DNA of 64,000 nt from Schistocephalus solidus (taxonomy: Eukaryota > Platyhelminthes > Cestoda > Diphyllobothriidea > Diphyllobothriidae): NCBI GenBank assembly GCA_017591395.1, contig WEDG01001278.1, positions 124,001 through 188,000 of the forward strand, in the 5' to 3' direction. Below, in pieces: positions 1-12,642 of this stretch. A model generated the notes under the pieces. It made no database searches. It was given only the letters and a program-made list of their open reading frames with translations, and had not been told where the DNA came from. The position numbers were made by a program, and so were the translations under genes. Each line of letters starts with the position of its first letter. The stretch's first letter is position 1.

Positions 1-209
1 CTTTGATCGGGTATCGATGGTTTTGCTTCTGGTAAGTCGTTCAGTGGACTACTGAGTGGCATCTACTGCTTTAGAGGTGCCTTTTAGCGGAGATTTTATT
101 TGTCTTATCTCATCCTCGAGCTGGTTTAGCTTCATGGACAGTTTATGACAGCCTCCACAAATGGCAGTGTTGTCAATAGCATGCATATTAATTTGAGAGA
201 GCGCTCGCC

Positions 210-287
210 GCCGTGATGAGGTGGTCGAGTGGTTAGCGAGCGTCGCCATCGCGTTGGTGGTCGCGGGTTCAATTCCGGCTAGCGGCA
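210..287 (+). repeat. tRNA-like head of a SINE
   Basis: A Pol III type 2 promoter layout is visible. An A-box-like TGGTCGAGTGG lies at 222-232 and a B-box GGTTCAATTCC at 266-276, 44 bp apart as in a tRNA. The ends GCCG (210-213) and CGGC (283-286) can pair as an acceptor stem, and the T arm has four of five pairs. The anticodon arm does not fold well, so this reads as a tRNA-derived repeat rather than a working tRNA. A minus-strand frame across it is a translation artefact of the B-box. Confidence 0.55.
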
Positions 288-555
288 TGACTTTTTGAAT
301 TTTTGTGTGGTGACTTAAGAAGTAACGAGTGGCTAGGTGTAGGTTTACACTATCAGTGCTTTTACACAAACAGTATATAAATTATCTATACCGCCTTTTT
401 TGCAAATTAATGAAATCCCCCGAACGTTCTTAACTACTTCTGCTAGTGGAAGTTGTTAAAAAGTATTTGTTATAACGAGTTACTCGATATAAAATTGCAA
501 AAATCAATTAGACAGAATATGGATAATGAACGACTCAGCCTGTTTTTGTAGATAC
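288..555. other. no gene seen
   Basis: AT-rich sequence downstream of the tRNA-like head; it may be the body of the same SINE. No coding or RNA signal was recognised. Confidence 0.4.
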
Positions 556-778
556 TCCTCAGAAAGCCTGACGAGCAGTTAGAGCCTGGATTGGACTGGT
601 AGGTTGTGAAGGCCAAGCCAAAATTTCCGGCAGGTTGCTCTATTTGGAGAACTGTCCTAGTCGAACAAAAGTCTCAGAAACCCTGGAGAGAGAATGGATT
701 GGACTGGTGGGTTATGTAGGCCAAGATTTCTGACAGTGCTCGATTTTGAGAACTCTCCTAGTCAAACTGTGAGGGTAT
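556..778. repeat. 108-bp tandem repeat, two copies
   Basis: Two diverged direct copies, each containing GGATTGGACTGG (starting at 588 and 696), a following GGCCAAG block and a closing CCTAGTC block. The period is 108 bp. The function is unknown and no open frame spans it. Confidence 0.6.
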
Positions 779-929
779 CGAAGGCACTGAGCGGAAGATT
801 CAGTTAATTGATTCAATAATTTGAACCAATTAATGTCTGTGGACTGATTGTTTCAGTGCAAAGACTCGATTAAATTTGGTCTTCTTGTTGCTCGAAAATT
901 CAAACCACGTGGCAACCGTTCAGTTCAGT

Positions 930-1996
930 CCTTTTTCTTTTCCATCGTAAGATGTTCATAAAAGGACGTCAATTAGCTACTCGTTGGAGCTTCTAGCCTG
1001 AAATGGCTATTGCCGCAAAGTTCGTTTGGATTTGCTTGACTTCTAGATGTACGTATGGCAGCTCATCGGGAGGACTCAGAATTGAAGTAGCTTTCGCCGA
1101 TAGTAACCGCCACGTTGTAAAACGCGTGATTCCCGAAGTTGGCATTATCAGAGTCCTTTCGGCCCGAATTCTATGTTAAAGAACTGAGTTGAAAAATGTC
1201 CTATCTTATTCAAAAATAGATGTGTGGCATTATTTAACAGATGTTGTTTGATTTTTATTTTAAATTCTAGTAGGGTTCGACTATTTCTCGTAGAACTTGG
1301 TAGGGCATTCCATATTGTCGCGTATCTTATGGAATAGAAGTTGGATCGTTGGGCCTTTTTGAATTTAGGAATTTTTATAATATTTTCATAATTTCTAGTG
1401 TCTCGGGGGCCGTTTTGATTTGTTAGTATATTCATTCTGAGAATATCTTGGTCGTGTGTGATTTTTAATAGGAAAGTGAGACCATTTTCGAGTCTTCTGA
1501 TCCAGACGGGTTGAAGACCATATCTATTGTAAAGTTCCATGTATGAGCCTTGAATGCCATCATATTTGGATATGGATATGTTAAAGCATCTTTGAATGGC
1601 TTCTAGTTTCTTTCGGCCATCTGATGGCATTATGCCAAAGAAAATTAAGCAGTAATCCAGGAGAGGTAAAACGTACATTTTATATAGTCGTGTCTTTAGG
1701 GCAGGTGAGGATAAAATTTTTAAAAATGAATCCGCATAGTCTAGTGGCTTTTGGTGATATTTGTTTAACGTGGGGAGATAGATCAAGAGCATTTGTATAG
1801 CTAAGACCTAAGTCTTTTATTGATGTTGTCTCGGTTATTTCCTGATTATTGAAAATTAGGGGTGGAAGTTTTGTGGACCAAAAATCAGGAGATGACATTT
1901 ACTTGGAGAGAATGGCATTTGCCATAGAGTACTGCATTCGCTTAGTTTTTTTAAGATCATTTTCAATCGTTCTTTGCATACTGGCTACTGTATGCT
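930..1996 (-). pseudogene. non-LTR retrotransposon family E, RT C-terminal part plus 3' UTR
   Basis: Minus-strand frames at 1148-1792 and 1680-1898 together encode the thumb and C-terminal tail of a CR1/Jockey-group reverse transcriptase. Seen are a KDLGLSYTNALDLSPH block, LYKMYVLPLLDYC, a KLEAIQRCF block and IWNALPSSTR. A frameshift separates the two frames. Homology to a plus-strand copy at 37797-40230 extends upstream to about 1995, which looks like a 5' truncation point, and downstream through a conserved 3' UTR to about 930. The catalytic palm is absent, so this copy is dead. It is a fragment left by target-primed reverse transcription (inference from the 5' truncation). Confidence 0.8.
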
Positions 1997-4264
1997 TGAC
2001 AGGGACAGTGGGTGTGCTCTGACCACCAAAATCATCAAGCCGAATCCCAGGTTGTGCGAAAATAAAGAGGGCACCAGAATGAAAATTTATTATGCACAGA
2101 ATCCAGAGTTGCTGTCTCACGTAGCAGTGGCCACTGGCAAAGCCAAGGCTAGTGTTTACTGCGTCAAGTCAGGCCCGAGAGGGAATGAGGCAGTGGTGGC
2201 GGCTGTCAAATTAGTGTGTTGCTTTTTCCGAAAGCTGTCGAGTCTAGTGGCCCATGCTTCATCGGCCGAGGAATGAGCTGTTCAAATGGTGCCTGGGCAG
2301 CAACAACTATCTGGACGCATGTGTGTGTGTGTGCATTTAGAACTTGGCCAAGTGTCTGCAGATCATCCAGTCTGAAACTGCTCGCTGCAAACTTGCATGA
2401 CCTTGAGGCAGTGGGCATTGAACAAGGAGGCCGGACCTAGCAATTGCTAGCGGTCGGCAGCTGTATGAGACAACTTCCTCTTTAGTTTACAGATGTGTCC
2501 TCGATAACGTTCATTCTTGTTATTTCAAAGAAGTCCTTGAACTGTAGGGTGCACTCTCAGCCTTTAAAAATCTCGAAGGTTTGGGGGGACCTCACCGCAT
2601 AGTTGCCAGTAATCGAAGGTTATCAAAGTAAGTTGAGACATTCCGACTTCATGTGATAGTTGGCCAATATTGTTCCCATCTTTATAGCTGTCGTATCAAA
2701 AGGTTCGAGCAGATGATAGCCCGTCTTGTGCCCATGGCACCAGGTAAGTATGGCATATTCTAACTGCCACTGAATGGATGCTGCACATATATTGCCGAAC
2801 AGTCCATGATGAATTTGCGAAACGTTAGGTTCAGCGCAACATGCTTCTGTGTCATTTATTTATTTGCCCTTAAAAATGATGACGACAGTCTTAACGTATT
2901 TCCTTTCACTATCCAGATCGACTAATCTAACTTTTCCTTTTACTCTCACCTTTTCTTATGAAACATTGCTAAAGCATTTATTTTGGCTTCTTTTGTCGTT
3001 GGTTTCCTTCTATCTTCGTTAACCTCGACATAAAGCGTTGGAAAACACCACTTTTTCTACCTGGGATAATGCTCACTTTCGTGTTTGTTTCCCTACGCAT
3101 AAGTATGGATAAATTGGTATTACTATGTTTCACCAGTCTTTCCCCGCTCAGTTTTGATGTGGTGCTAGGCCACATTCTTAGCCGGAGCGCACTTCCTATT
3201 TGCTGCTTATGCAGTCAGAACCTGACCTCAACCAGTTTAATATTAAGAACGCTCCATAAAGACTTCCGTGAAATAGAGATCACAGCTAATGCAAACGGTT
3301 TTCATCAAAGTAGGACTTTATGAAGAAACGTTATTATTGCAAGTAAAGGCCGTTGATACAACCATCCATTACTGTAGGCCAATACACCGGCACTGGCCAT
3401 TACGGTGATATCTGAATTACGAACGATTAACTGTCGGTCCCCTCAAATTAATGTTTCATTTTTTTAGCATTACTCGTGATAAATTGGATCAAGCAAACCT
3501 TCAACATGAGATTCAGTTCAGCTTATAGAGTCAAAAGGCTTGCGCTTTTAAACTCCATATTTTAAACCATACCCAAGAACCGGCGTAGCTGATTAATGGT
3601 TGCAGGGACTGAGAAGTTTAATATAACGTAAAAATTTTAGAGAAACATTTTATTTCATCAGAGATCATTATGTGGCCCACGAAAACTAGACTTGTGTTCC
3701 GCATTTGCATTAGGCAGCATTCTTTATAATTTCGAAGAACTTAAGTCGTTCGGAAACGTTTAAATTAGGGAATCGTATTTGAAAGTGTCAAAACCTGCCA
3801 CCCTTAACTCATCGATGGAAAAGTTGATGAATTAAAAACCTCGCGGTATTTGATCAATTAATTATGGGAAATTCTGGGTGACATTCCTCAGACCAAATAT
3901 GCACACGAATGTATTATAATAACCCAAAATGGAGGGGGTCTTAAATACGGCTCCACTGATAAAAACCAAACCATTGGGTAGTTTAATGCGGAAAGAGGGG
4001 TAAATAGGGGTTATGAGTGGGGAAAATCGTAATTTGTGAGAAAAATGTAGTCGTAAATTTGGGAAAGTCGTAAATATTAGGGATACGGTTTCAAAGAGCA
4101 ATTTGGAAACGGTGCATCACAAAATGTCTAGCGAATCTCTAGCAACCGCTAAGCGTTGAACTTCCCGAAACTGTAGCAAATCGACATTGGTTTTTATTAT
4201 CAAATAATTTTTGATGAAATTTTTTTATTTTCAATTGGTTAAATTATTGAATTATTCAATATCT
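1997..4264. other. no gene recognised
   Basis: Unassigned DNA of mixed composition. Frames of 60-100 codons at 1974-2276 (+) and 2216-2440 (+) overlap each other and have no recognisable motif; a short GT run lies near 2322. I see no conserved domain, promoter pair or RNA structure here. Confidence 0.4.
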
Positions 4265-4440
4265 AACCAACTGTTATTGATAATTAAATCCTAAGCCAAA
4301 TGCAGTCCATAACGCTACCCTTAACCCTAAAGTTTACCTTAAAGCTATACATAACGCAAACCCTGATGCTAATCTTAACAATTAACCCAAGAAAGCGGCC
4401 AACGGCCTTTAAACTAATGCCTAACCCCCTAACACCAAGC
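4265..4440. repeat. degenerate telomere-like C-rich stretch
   Basis: Repeated CCTAA/CCCTTAA words, such as CCCTTAACCCTAAAG, resemble a decayed array of the CCCTAA telomere complement. Similar stretches recur at 53738-54060, 54838-54925, 57455-57600 and 61700-62030. Confidence 0.45.
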
Positions 4441-5632
4441 GATCAGCTAACGCAAAATCTAGTCCCACATCCTTTGCATCAACCATACCATCGTGCTGTG
4501 TTTTACTGCAAAGGGATTTTTAACGGACGCTAAAACGCCTTCTGAAAAAAACTCAATAGTTATGCCACAAAGATATGAACAAGTGGTCCCACGTTTAAGG
4601 CCTTCCCCCAAAGGTAATGATAACTGCAGCTTTCGGCACCTCATTAACTACAGTTGGTTTTTGTTGGTAAACACGAACCAGATAAATCTTGTAGAATACA
4701 TTTTTGTCATGCAGTGTGATGGCATCTTTTTGGATATATGGGACGTATTATTGATCGGGATAGTCATCGAGTTCCTCGTCCACTAATTGCCACACAGTTG
4801 CCAGTCATCTTCCTTGAAACCAGACGCGGAGATGATGCCCAGCAGCTGTCAGCTGATATCGAGCTGAAGAATGTGCTCAAATTTTGTTTTTAAAATCGTA
4901 GACATGTCCTGAATAGGATGACGTGATCAGCAAGACTTCAGAGATACTGAAGCGCCTTTCCACCTTTCGTGCCCACGCTGCGCAAAAAGTCACCTTATTA
5001 GAGTTCCCGAACTGCCAGTTGATCACAAGCGCCCACAAACTGCTATCGGCCAACTAACTGATCAAGCGGCCAGTGACTCACTCTCGAATGACGTTTATTC
5101 ACTCACACCTAAATCACATTAACAGACAGACGCGTGCGCAGTCCTAGAGCTTGCCACGCGTTGGGACCTCTGACCAACAAATTTGATGTCTTACCCCTTA
5201 TCCTCCAAAAAGGAACCAGAATTTATGATTGTAGTGCTTTGAGCATGAACACTGCTTCGACTCAAAAACTCCTACGGTGTGTATGCTGTGGATAACGGTG
5301 TTTTATATCTACTCCTCGAAATAAGGGGTTTGATTAGAGAGGAAACTACCAGAGAAGAACGATGTAAGGACATTAAAAATGGACATAATTATAAAGCATT
5401 TAAGACATGGATTCAACTCATACTGGCAATGGGCACGATGAATCGTTAGACAGTCGACAAGCCGCTAATTCTTTTAATCGACCATCAGGTTGAAATGCAT
5501 TAGGATATCAGTCCCCATCGAGGCAATGTAAACTTCTTCGATTCTGAAAGCTAATCGAAAAGCCCAATAAAAAGTTTACTATTAGTTTCAACTTCTAGTA
5601 CTAAATGTTTACTAAAAATTGTTGTACATGGT
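4441..5632. other. no gene recognised
   Basis: A 97-codon frame at 4493-4786 (+) and an opposing one at 4459-4644 (-) have no family signature. Nothing else was recognised. Confidence 0.4.
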
Positions 5633-5945
5633 TAAATAAATAAATTGTATATTTAAGGCCCAGAGGGCACAATCATTACAAACTTAGTATCTTGGTTTAA
5701 ATAAATACAAAGTGGATAATTGCTGCACTATGTGAGCATCCATATGAGCAGCAGAAATGAGATGTATGGTAAACATCTCTGATTCAGAACGATTTGCCAT
5801 TTTTAAAACAAAAGTAAACAATCTTTGGCATATACGGTGAACTGGAAAAGAAGCAGTAAAAAAACTCCTAGGGTTAAATCGGAGGCGGAGTTGGGCGAGC
5901 CACCAATTTAAAAAAAATAGGAGAAAAAAAACTGCTTCACTAAAA
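5633..5945 (-). mobile_element. family A retrotransposon 3' end, truncated copy
   Basis: Read on the minus strand, this is the conserved 3' terminal region of family A: a GCTTCTTTTCCAGTTCACCG block, a block containing GGCAAATCG, a GTGCAGCAATTATCCACTTT-type block, a GGGCCTTAAATAT end and a TTTATTTATT tail. The same sequence ends the long copy at 45065-49735 and recurs at 12643-12965 (-) and 49915-50163 (+). The open frame here is also partly open at 49398-49664, but it shows no domain and is broken in the other copies. Confidence 0.75.
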
Positions 5946-6539
5946 AAATAATAACTAAATGTAATGGGATAGTATTGTGATGTTGCTGACAACGTATGAG
6001 AGTTCTGAACGCTCCTTTACCTTCATTGACACAAATGCTTAGTTATGGAACTTCACGCTTATCATCACTCTTAACAAACTACTGAAAGTCAGGACATAAT
6101 ATTTTCTGCAGTTGTTAAGGTTCCGTGGCTCGAGTCTCTGAGTCTCGACCTCTCAGAGATTTGCTTCTTTGATATCTCGGTAAATCAAAACGAACAGTTT
6201 GGTACTACCTTTTGGGTTGTAATCAACCTCTATAGTGGTTGACTTTCGGGCTTCGTTACGGAGCTTTCACGCAGGGCCACTTCTTCAGGCCATTTGCTGG
6301 TTCGAATAGCTCTCAACGAGTCCGCTTTTAGGCTCGTGAGGTCTATGTCTATCGTCGAGTGTCACACACTTCTAGTGAACATTTTGTATTTTTATTTCAG
6401 AGCAACACACGACCTGTTGCAGCACGAGCTGCACTGCGCCACTTTTCTTCCCTATGCTCGATCGATGAAAAGTTATATGGCATGCGCCAAGTGCTCTTTT
6501 GTAGTATTGGTGTTTGAATAGGTTTTTTATATTCAAACT
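5946..6539. other. no gene recognised
   Basis: Short opposing frames at 6294-6521 (+) and 6372-6587 (-) carry no motif. The stretch borders the start of the family B endonuclease fragment. Confidence 0.35.
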
Positions 6540-8385
6540 TTTCGTCGCAACAGCCGTGGTGGAGGAAGCTGTATCCATGAATTTCATTCGTTAGACCATC
6601 CGCAAATGACCGCGGCTGAGGGAAGATATTGGCTTCGAATTTTTCAAAAAATAAGAACTCTCTATTCGTTGGTTGTGTCTATCACCCGACCCATTGCCAG
6701 TGCAAATTGCGATATTTATCTCGCACAGGCATTTCTGGCCGCGGATGACTTAAATTTTAAGTATTGCTTGATTGCAGGTGATTTCAATCTTACTGGAGTT
6801 CGATGGATTCCACCTTCCAGCCCTATAAATTTCGAAAATTTACGTGAGGTTGCAGATATCGGCATGCGGAATCAGGTTTTCAACTTACCTTTCCAAGGAT
6901 CAAGCATACTTGATCCAATCTTCTGTAGAGGTTGTCATCTATGGTAAGTGTCACATTTAGACCCACTCGGCCGTTCTGACCATGCCATAAAATGTTTTAA
7001 ATTAGAAATCCAGGCTCATGAAACGTTTTCTAAAATTATAGTTTTTTCTTTGATTTCTAATCAACCCTTTCGACAGAATTATGGATACATCCTAATTCCC
7101 ATGGCTGGTCTGTTTTCTTTCTATTTCAGGAGATGAATACTTGTATTAATACCCTGTACGACGTTTTGAATCACCTTATTTCTCGTTTGTCTCCCCATAA
7201 AAAAATAATTAATGTGACAGATTAGGTTTATTTATTTATTGCCAATTTACAGGCAAAGTCAAAAGATATATATAGTAGAGGATCAAGCTGCCAGTGGAAA
7301 AACTCCTGATCGTTTCCAGGAGAAAAATTATAGCTTATTGAAGGATTAAAGTTCGGGACGGAGAATGGTTGACACAGGTGCACAGTGTAGTCCTTCTCCA
7401 TTCAGCGTTATGGATCCACTATTCTGCACCAGCAGCGGGTGTGTCGGTGAATGGTTGTTCGCTGTCGACTGGGGAATAAGCCGATTACGGACTGCAGATC
7501 CAAAAATACTGAACTAAGCATGAAGTCTCCTCATTTTATCGACATAGGTTACGTAAAATCTCTCGCTGGTTCAATTTACAAACGACACTTCCCTTCTGCC
7601 CTTTATTTGACGTTTTTAAGAGCGGGCTACAAGGGCTGCTCGAAGAAAAGTGGCTAGCTGATGTGGTCAAATTTGTTGAAAACCATTCGTTAAAAGTCGC
7701 AAAACCTTTTTCCCACGCGGTAAGAGCCCATAACAAACGTGGCACCACATCCTACGAGATGCTCTTTAAAATCCCATAGCTGATGAAAAGTTTCAACGTT
7801 TTCTTTTCCAGAGCACTTATTGAAAATTTAATGCTCCCCTTCCGACCATCCTGAGTTGGACCGGTGCCGTCCTCGAAACTATGACTTTTATACTCTGGGA
7901 CGTAACCGTAGAGATTCGTCATTTTCGTCAATCCCATATTGCTGGACTGGAGGGCGTGCTGGTCAATATTATAAAGGCAGGTGCTTATTATAGTTTCCCA
8001 TTCCTTATGCGTAAGATTTTTAATTTAGCTCTGGAAACTTAAACCGCATATTCTTCTTATACGCAAAAGTGGCCAAATTACGTCATTTGAGTATTTTCGG
8101 CCAATCAACGCACTTTCCGCAGCTTTGAAGATCTAAGAGGGCTTGATCCAAGATAAGATAATGTATCACTTAACCGATAATAACCTCATCGGTGCGATTC
8201 AGCATAAGTTCTTCAAAACAGTGTCTTTTGATACCTGTCAGCTCTCTTTCTTTGCTCATATTCTACAATCTAGGGGCCATTCTTCTGCACTTTACATAGG
8301 CTATTCCGATTTCACTAAGGCGTTTGATCGTGTCAAACATGCTCTCTTCTCCTCTAAGTTTCTTAACTCTTACTACTAACCGTAA
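6540..8385 (+). pseudogene. family B non-LTR retrotransposon, endonuclease to RT fragment
   Basis: Starting near a GGG-rich endonuclease block, the frame at 6606-6947 shows AGDFNLTGVRW, an LDPIFCRGC block and then GRSDHAIKCF: the C-terminal half of an APE-type endonuclease. After an insertion (7229-7540) the endonuclease-RT linker resumes, and 8143-8379 encodes RT fingers and palm with IQDKIMYHLTDNN, DTCQLSFF and DFTKAFDRV. Many stops and frameshifts lie between. It closely parallels the minus-strand family B copy at 15122-19493. The copy ends before the catalytic YADD motif. It is non-functional. Confidence 0.8.
7229..7540 (-). mobile_element. 5'-truncated family B 3' end inserted in family B
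   Basis: The minus strand carries the family B 3' terminal region ending in GCAATAAATAAATA, as also seen at 15122-15534 (-) and 28397-29610 (+). It interrupts the endonuclease-RT linker of the plus-strand copy just after the residues KKIINV. TAGGTT occurs on both sides (7223-7228 and 7545-7550), within slightly longer similar flanks, and is a candidate target-site duplication. The first few bases on the 5' side are unassigned. Confidence 0.7.
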
Positions 8386-10910
8386 CTCTACTAAGGAACA
8401 GAAATTTGGGTGCAACACATGTGCTGATTTTGGATAAAGGGGGATTCGCTGTGACTACAACCTTCTCGTAAGTCTCTGCTGCTCGTCCCTGCCTGTGTGC
8501 GTATGCACATTTTTGGCCAAAACCCAGCTCAGTTCAGTTTTTATTATAGGTGCATAGTTAGAGTGAGATTTGCGCTATCACACCAGTTTTATTGAGTCGT
8601 TTGGGTGAACGTTGCACAGACTTGCATTAAAGAGTATATTCTGCTGCACACACACTATCCGCAATTACCACACACGAAGATGCGGCATAGACGACGCTAT
8701 GTGATACTGATAATTTAGATCAAAATATGATGGCAGGGAAGCCTAAACGCTGTGTTTCATCCTTTTCATCAACCGTTGGTATTCCTTAAGCCACTTTCGT
8801 CTTTATTTCTAATTTTACTCTTCGTTTTTGCGTCATTTCCCTTCAATTCTTGGCAAAACTTCTAAACATGAACAAAGTTCTTTTGACTGCCCCATTTCCA
8901 TCTCTGGACCAGAGCTTTGAATTGAATTATTGGAATTTTAACCAACTAGTACTTTATCGAAGGCATCCAATGTTGAAATTTGTAAGTTTGAATTTTCATA
9001 TATTTTTTGTCCATGGTAAAATCTCTGCCTCAATCGGAAAACCAAAGAATTCAGCATACTCAATATTCTTTCCCCACCTCGAACGGAGTAGAAACTACCA
9101 AATGTCAATTGCTTCATAGAAGAATGATCGGAGAGTTTCCGATAAGGCCTTCAAATTGAAGGACATCCATTTAATTGAAAAGCAAGGGAATCTCAAGAAG
9201 AACATTCTAAAATCCGGCTCTTGTAATCTTGTTCCTAGCATCATTCTTGCATCCAGCACTACAGTAAATTTTATACGAATAGCATCAAATTGAAGAGAGG
9301 TGAGTTAGAAGTGACGCAAAATTTCAATGTACCCTGTTTGATGCCCAGAATAAACTGCGTTTGCTATGAGTGTAACGGAGGTTGAGGAAAAAATGTCCGA
9401 CTTGATTTAGGAACCTTTAGATCCATTCGCATATGTAGCTCGATATTGGAATCAATGTACACCGAAAGGAGTAGGTAGTGCTAATGTAATTTCTTAAAAA
9501 TACCGATACAATCAAAGCATGTGTTAGGAGTTCGATGGTTGCCATTGTATAAGTGTAAAAGTTATAAATGTCTTGTTACGACGCTAATTCAGTACATTAT
9601 AGGAACTTTATCCACCAGCTTGAAAAATAACAGCCTTATTGAGTACCATGTGAATCATTTCTCTACAAATAATAATAAATGTACAAATGAAGAAAAATTT
9701 ACAATGGGCCATTCGGGTTTAACAGGTAGTAAGGGGTAAAATTAATAAATATTAAAAATGACTTTACTATTTCACTGAAAGTGCCTAAAATGGATCTAAT
9801 TTATTGGTTTTTAAGGAATAAATATGGCCGACAAGATCACCATGGAGATGAGAGTTTAAGATGGTTCGAAATTTCTATTTGTTGTAGATAAATTAATGAA
9901 TTTGTATTTATAGCACCCTGGGGCACCATCAAAATAATATTAGAGCTGAGGCAAAATAATGGCAATGCGTAGTTTGATACTCTGTGTGAACAAGCAGATA
10001 TAGAGGAGAATTTAGATCTGGTGATTGTGGATAATAGGCAGTTTTTCAAATCCATCGACAAATTTTCCTTTTAACGCAATCAATATCATTTTTTGAAAAC
10101 GACTGAGCTCAAAACCAAGCAGTGATTAAAAGACTCATGCAAGGAAAATGGGGCAGAGTTCAATGAGCCTTTACTATCAAAATGCGAACAAGAGAAAAAA
10201 CTTCTGAGCGAATTACATGGAGGAGCGTGGTGTGTTGCATCTGAGTGCAGGGTAAGAATATAAAGAAATTGCAGCCAGTGAGTACAAAGACCTCAAAATA
10301 GGGCACATATGGGTGCAAGTTCGCATACAAACGCGGAGGGAATGACAGTTGACGCGAGCCTAGAAATCTCAGTAATCAGGGTGGAATTTTGAGGATGGTT
10401 AGAAACAAACGAAATGGAGGTGGTTTAAACCATGCGCGTTCCATTTCTCAGCCTGATAGGAGGGTCATTGGGACACGATGCATGGTAACGTAATTTATAA
10501 ACGGTCTCCACAATTCCGAATGGTTCTTTATGAGAGTGATGGAGAAAGTGCGATCGATGCCAGTCCACTTAAAATAAAAGCGAGGAGGGGACAGTCAGGA
10601 TGCGAGAATCATTAATACGCGGGGAGATGCAAACCTGCTGACCTACCAAGCTACCAGCAGCCGGTGAAAAATGAGAAATTCACCGTCATCGTCAACAGAT
10701 CACTTGGGGTTCTAATTAAAAGATGACGGTAAATGCTCCGAAGATCATCGCTGCGTGGAGTGGGGGGAAAAGTAGTGGTGGATTTATCAGCAACTGGAAA
10801 ACAGGGGATTCTTAAAAACCTAAGTGAGAGTTTGAATTTTTGTATTGTTTATTTTTAGGTCTACAGGCGTAGCCATTGATGACCCTATTTATATACAATG
10901 AAAGTTATAA
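8386..10910. other. no gene recognised
   Basis: Mostly AT-rich DNA. The longest frame, 8850-9119 (+), 89 codons, shows no motif and is probably chance. No RNA gene, array or clear repeat was seen. Confidence 0.4.
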
Positions 10911-12642
10911 ATGTTAATGTACACAAGCAACATAAAAATGCATTAATATATAAGGTTTACGGAAACATTGTACATCAAATATGTAGTGGTACGGTACATA
11001 TAAATTGAAATCATGAAGTAAATCTAATGGCTGGCTGAAGATAATTGTGTAATGAGAGTCGTCTTTTATCAAAACTAGGCAGTCCAACTGCCGTTTGAAC
11101 ATATCAGGGGTATCCGACGTCATTATTTCGCGTGGAATTGAGTTCACTGGTCAAACCACTCGCTCACTGCAGAAAAACCTTCGTTGATCTAGGCATATAC
11201 ATTCGCGTTTGACCTTATATGGATGACCGCGCAGGAGAGTCTTGTTCGTAAACTCAAATAAATCTTCGGATTTCAGCGAACAGGCATGCCCGTGAATAAT
11301 GCGGAATGTCCATAGTAGGTTATATCTCATTTGTATATAGGATAAGGGAAACAAGGTGAGCTAGATAAGCCCTTCTGGATATGACAGGATCCTAAGAGCA
11401 TCCACAAATTTTGTTGTCCATCTTTGCACCTGCTCGATTACATCACTATCTTTCTGCATCCAGAACATCCACACTGGCATTCCATATTCCAACTGCATTC
11501 GAACGAATGTACTGAAGATCTGCGAAAATAGTTCGGGAGGAAAGACTGTGAAAGCACGCCTGATCCAGTGTACGATGTTCGTCGAATTTTAGATAGATTG
11601 CTGTTTTTATCTGAATACCCGGAAGGGCACTGTCATTGGAAAAAAATAAAACGAGAGGGAAATCGTCTACAGTTAAGTTATGAATAGTAAGTCAGCTTCC
11701 TGGCGACGAAAAATGACACAAATCAGTGTGATTGGCTCTTGTAGACTGTTCGGAGGGCATTAGGTTTGAAACTGCCCAAATACCTGTATATTTGTGCGTG
11801 TCCACTTCTATTAGTGGAATTCCATTAAGAAAGTACTGGTGTTTGGAGAAACCTCTTTACCCATATTCCAAGCGTAAGCGTACACATTTGTGTATATTAA
11901 ACGTCTGAAGCCACTTGCTGGACCAGATAGTCAAATTGTCAAGGTTTTCTTGTAGGTTCTGCACAACATCAACAGAGTTAATAGTTTTGTAGATTTTGAT
12001 ATCATCTGCAAGCATGATGGCATCATAGTCGAGATTATCAATGCGATCGTTAATATAAATGAGGGCCGAAAAGGATCTTAGACTGATCCCTGGGGAACAC
12101 TACTTTATACTGGTATCCCTCGGATTCTATGATGCCAACAATTAATTTTTGCAGTCACTTAAAACGATACACTGGATACCGCATAGCCAAATCTTATTTA
12201 ACAGCCACGGATGACGTACGCTATCAAACACCTTCTTTAAGTCCAAGAAAATGGCAGCAACTGGACAGCCTTGATCTTTGGCTTTTTTCAATTTTTCCTG
12301 CGAGTTAAGGCCACTCGTAAGACATGAGTGACCAGAGCAAAAGCCATACAGGGCAGCACATAATATGTTCTTCTGCTCTAGATACTTCATTATATGTCTC
12401 TTAATAATTTGTTCCTTGACCTTGCACAAAATGCAGCCTAAACTAATGGGACGGTAATGTTCCTACTCTAGCCTGAACACTCCTTTGTGGATCAGAGAGA
12501 TAAAGGCAGTTCTCCATTTCTGCGGTAGTTCGCCTTCTTTCGTGGATTTTTGGAATATATTCGACACTGGCTCACACAGTACAGCGGCCAATTTCGAAGG
12601 GCATGCGGATGAATTCTATCCGGACCGGGTAGTTTTTCAGGT
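10911..12642 (-). pseudogene. family C non-LTR retrotransposon, RT fragment
   Basis: The minus-strand order runs from high to low coordinate: KPEKLPGPDRIHPHAL (RT N-terminal block, about 12600-12640), IIKRHIMKYLEQKNIL and GHSCLTSGL with FLDLKKVFDSVRHPWLL (palm, 12142-12429), then the C-terminal blocks RIIHGHACSL, EFTNKTLLRGHPYKVKRE and MNSIPREI (10914-11354). These are the same blocks as in the plus-strand copy at 14172-15121. Stops and frameshifts separate them. A 3' tail typical of family C is not obvious here. The upstream end is cut by a family A tail at 12643. Confidence 0.8.

Noticed and set aside
49..369. 106-codon minus-strand frame with a GIEPAT-like stretch
   Set aside because: The stretch is the translation of the antisense of a tRNA B-box; the region is a tRNA-derived repeat.
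1974..2276. 100-codon plus-strand frame
   Set aside because: No motif; overlaps a repeat fragment at its start and a second unrelated frame at its end.
5684..5992. Open frame in the family A 3' end, similar to that at 49398-49664
   Set aside because: Similarity follows from the DNA repeat; the copies at 12643 and 49915 do not keep the frame open.
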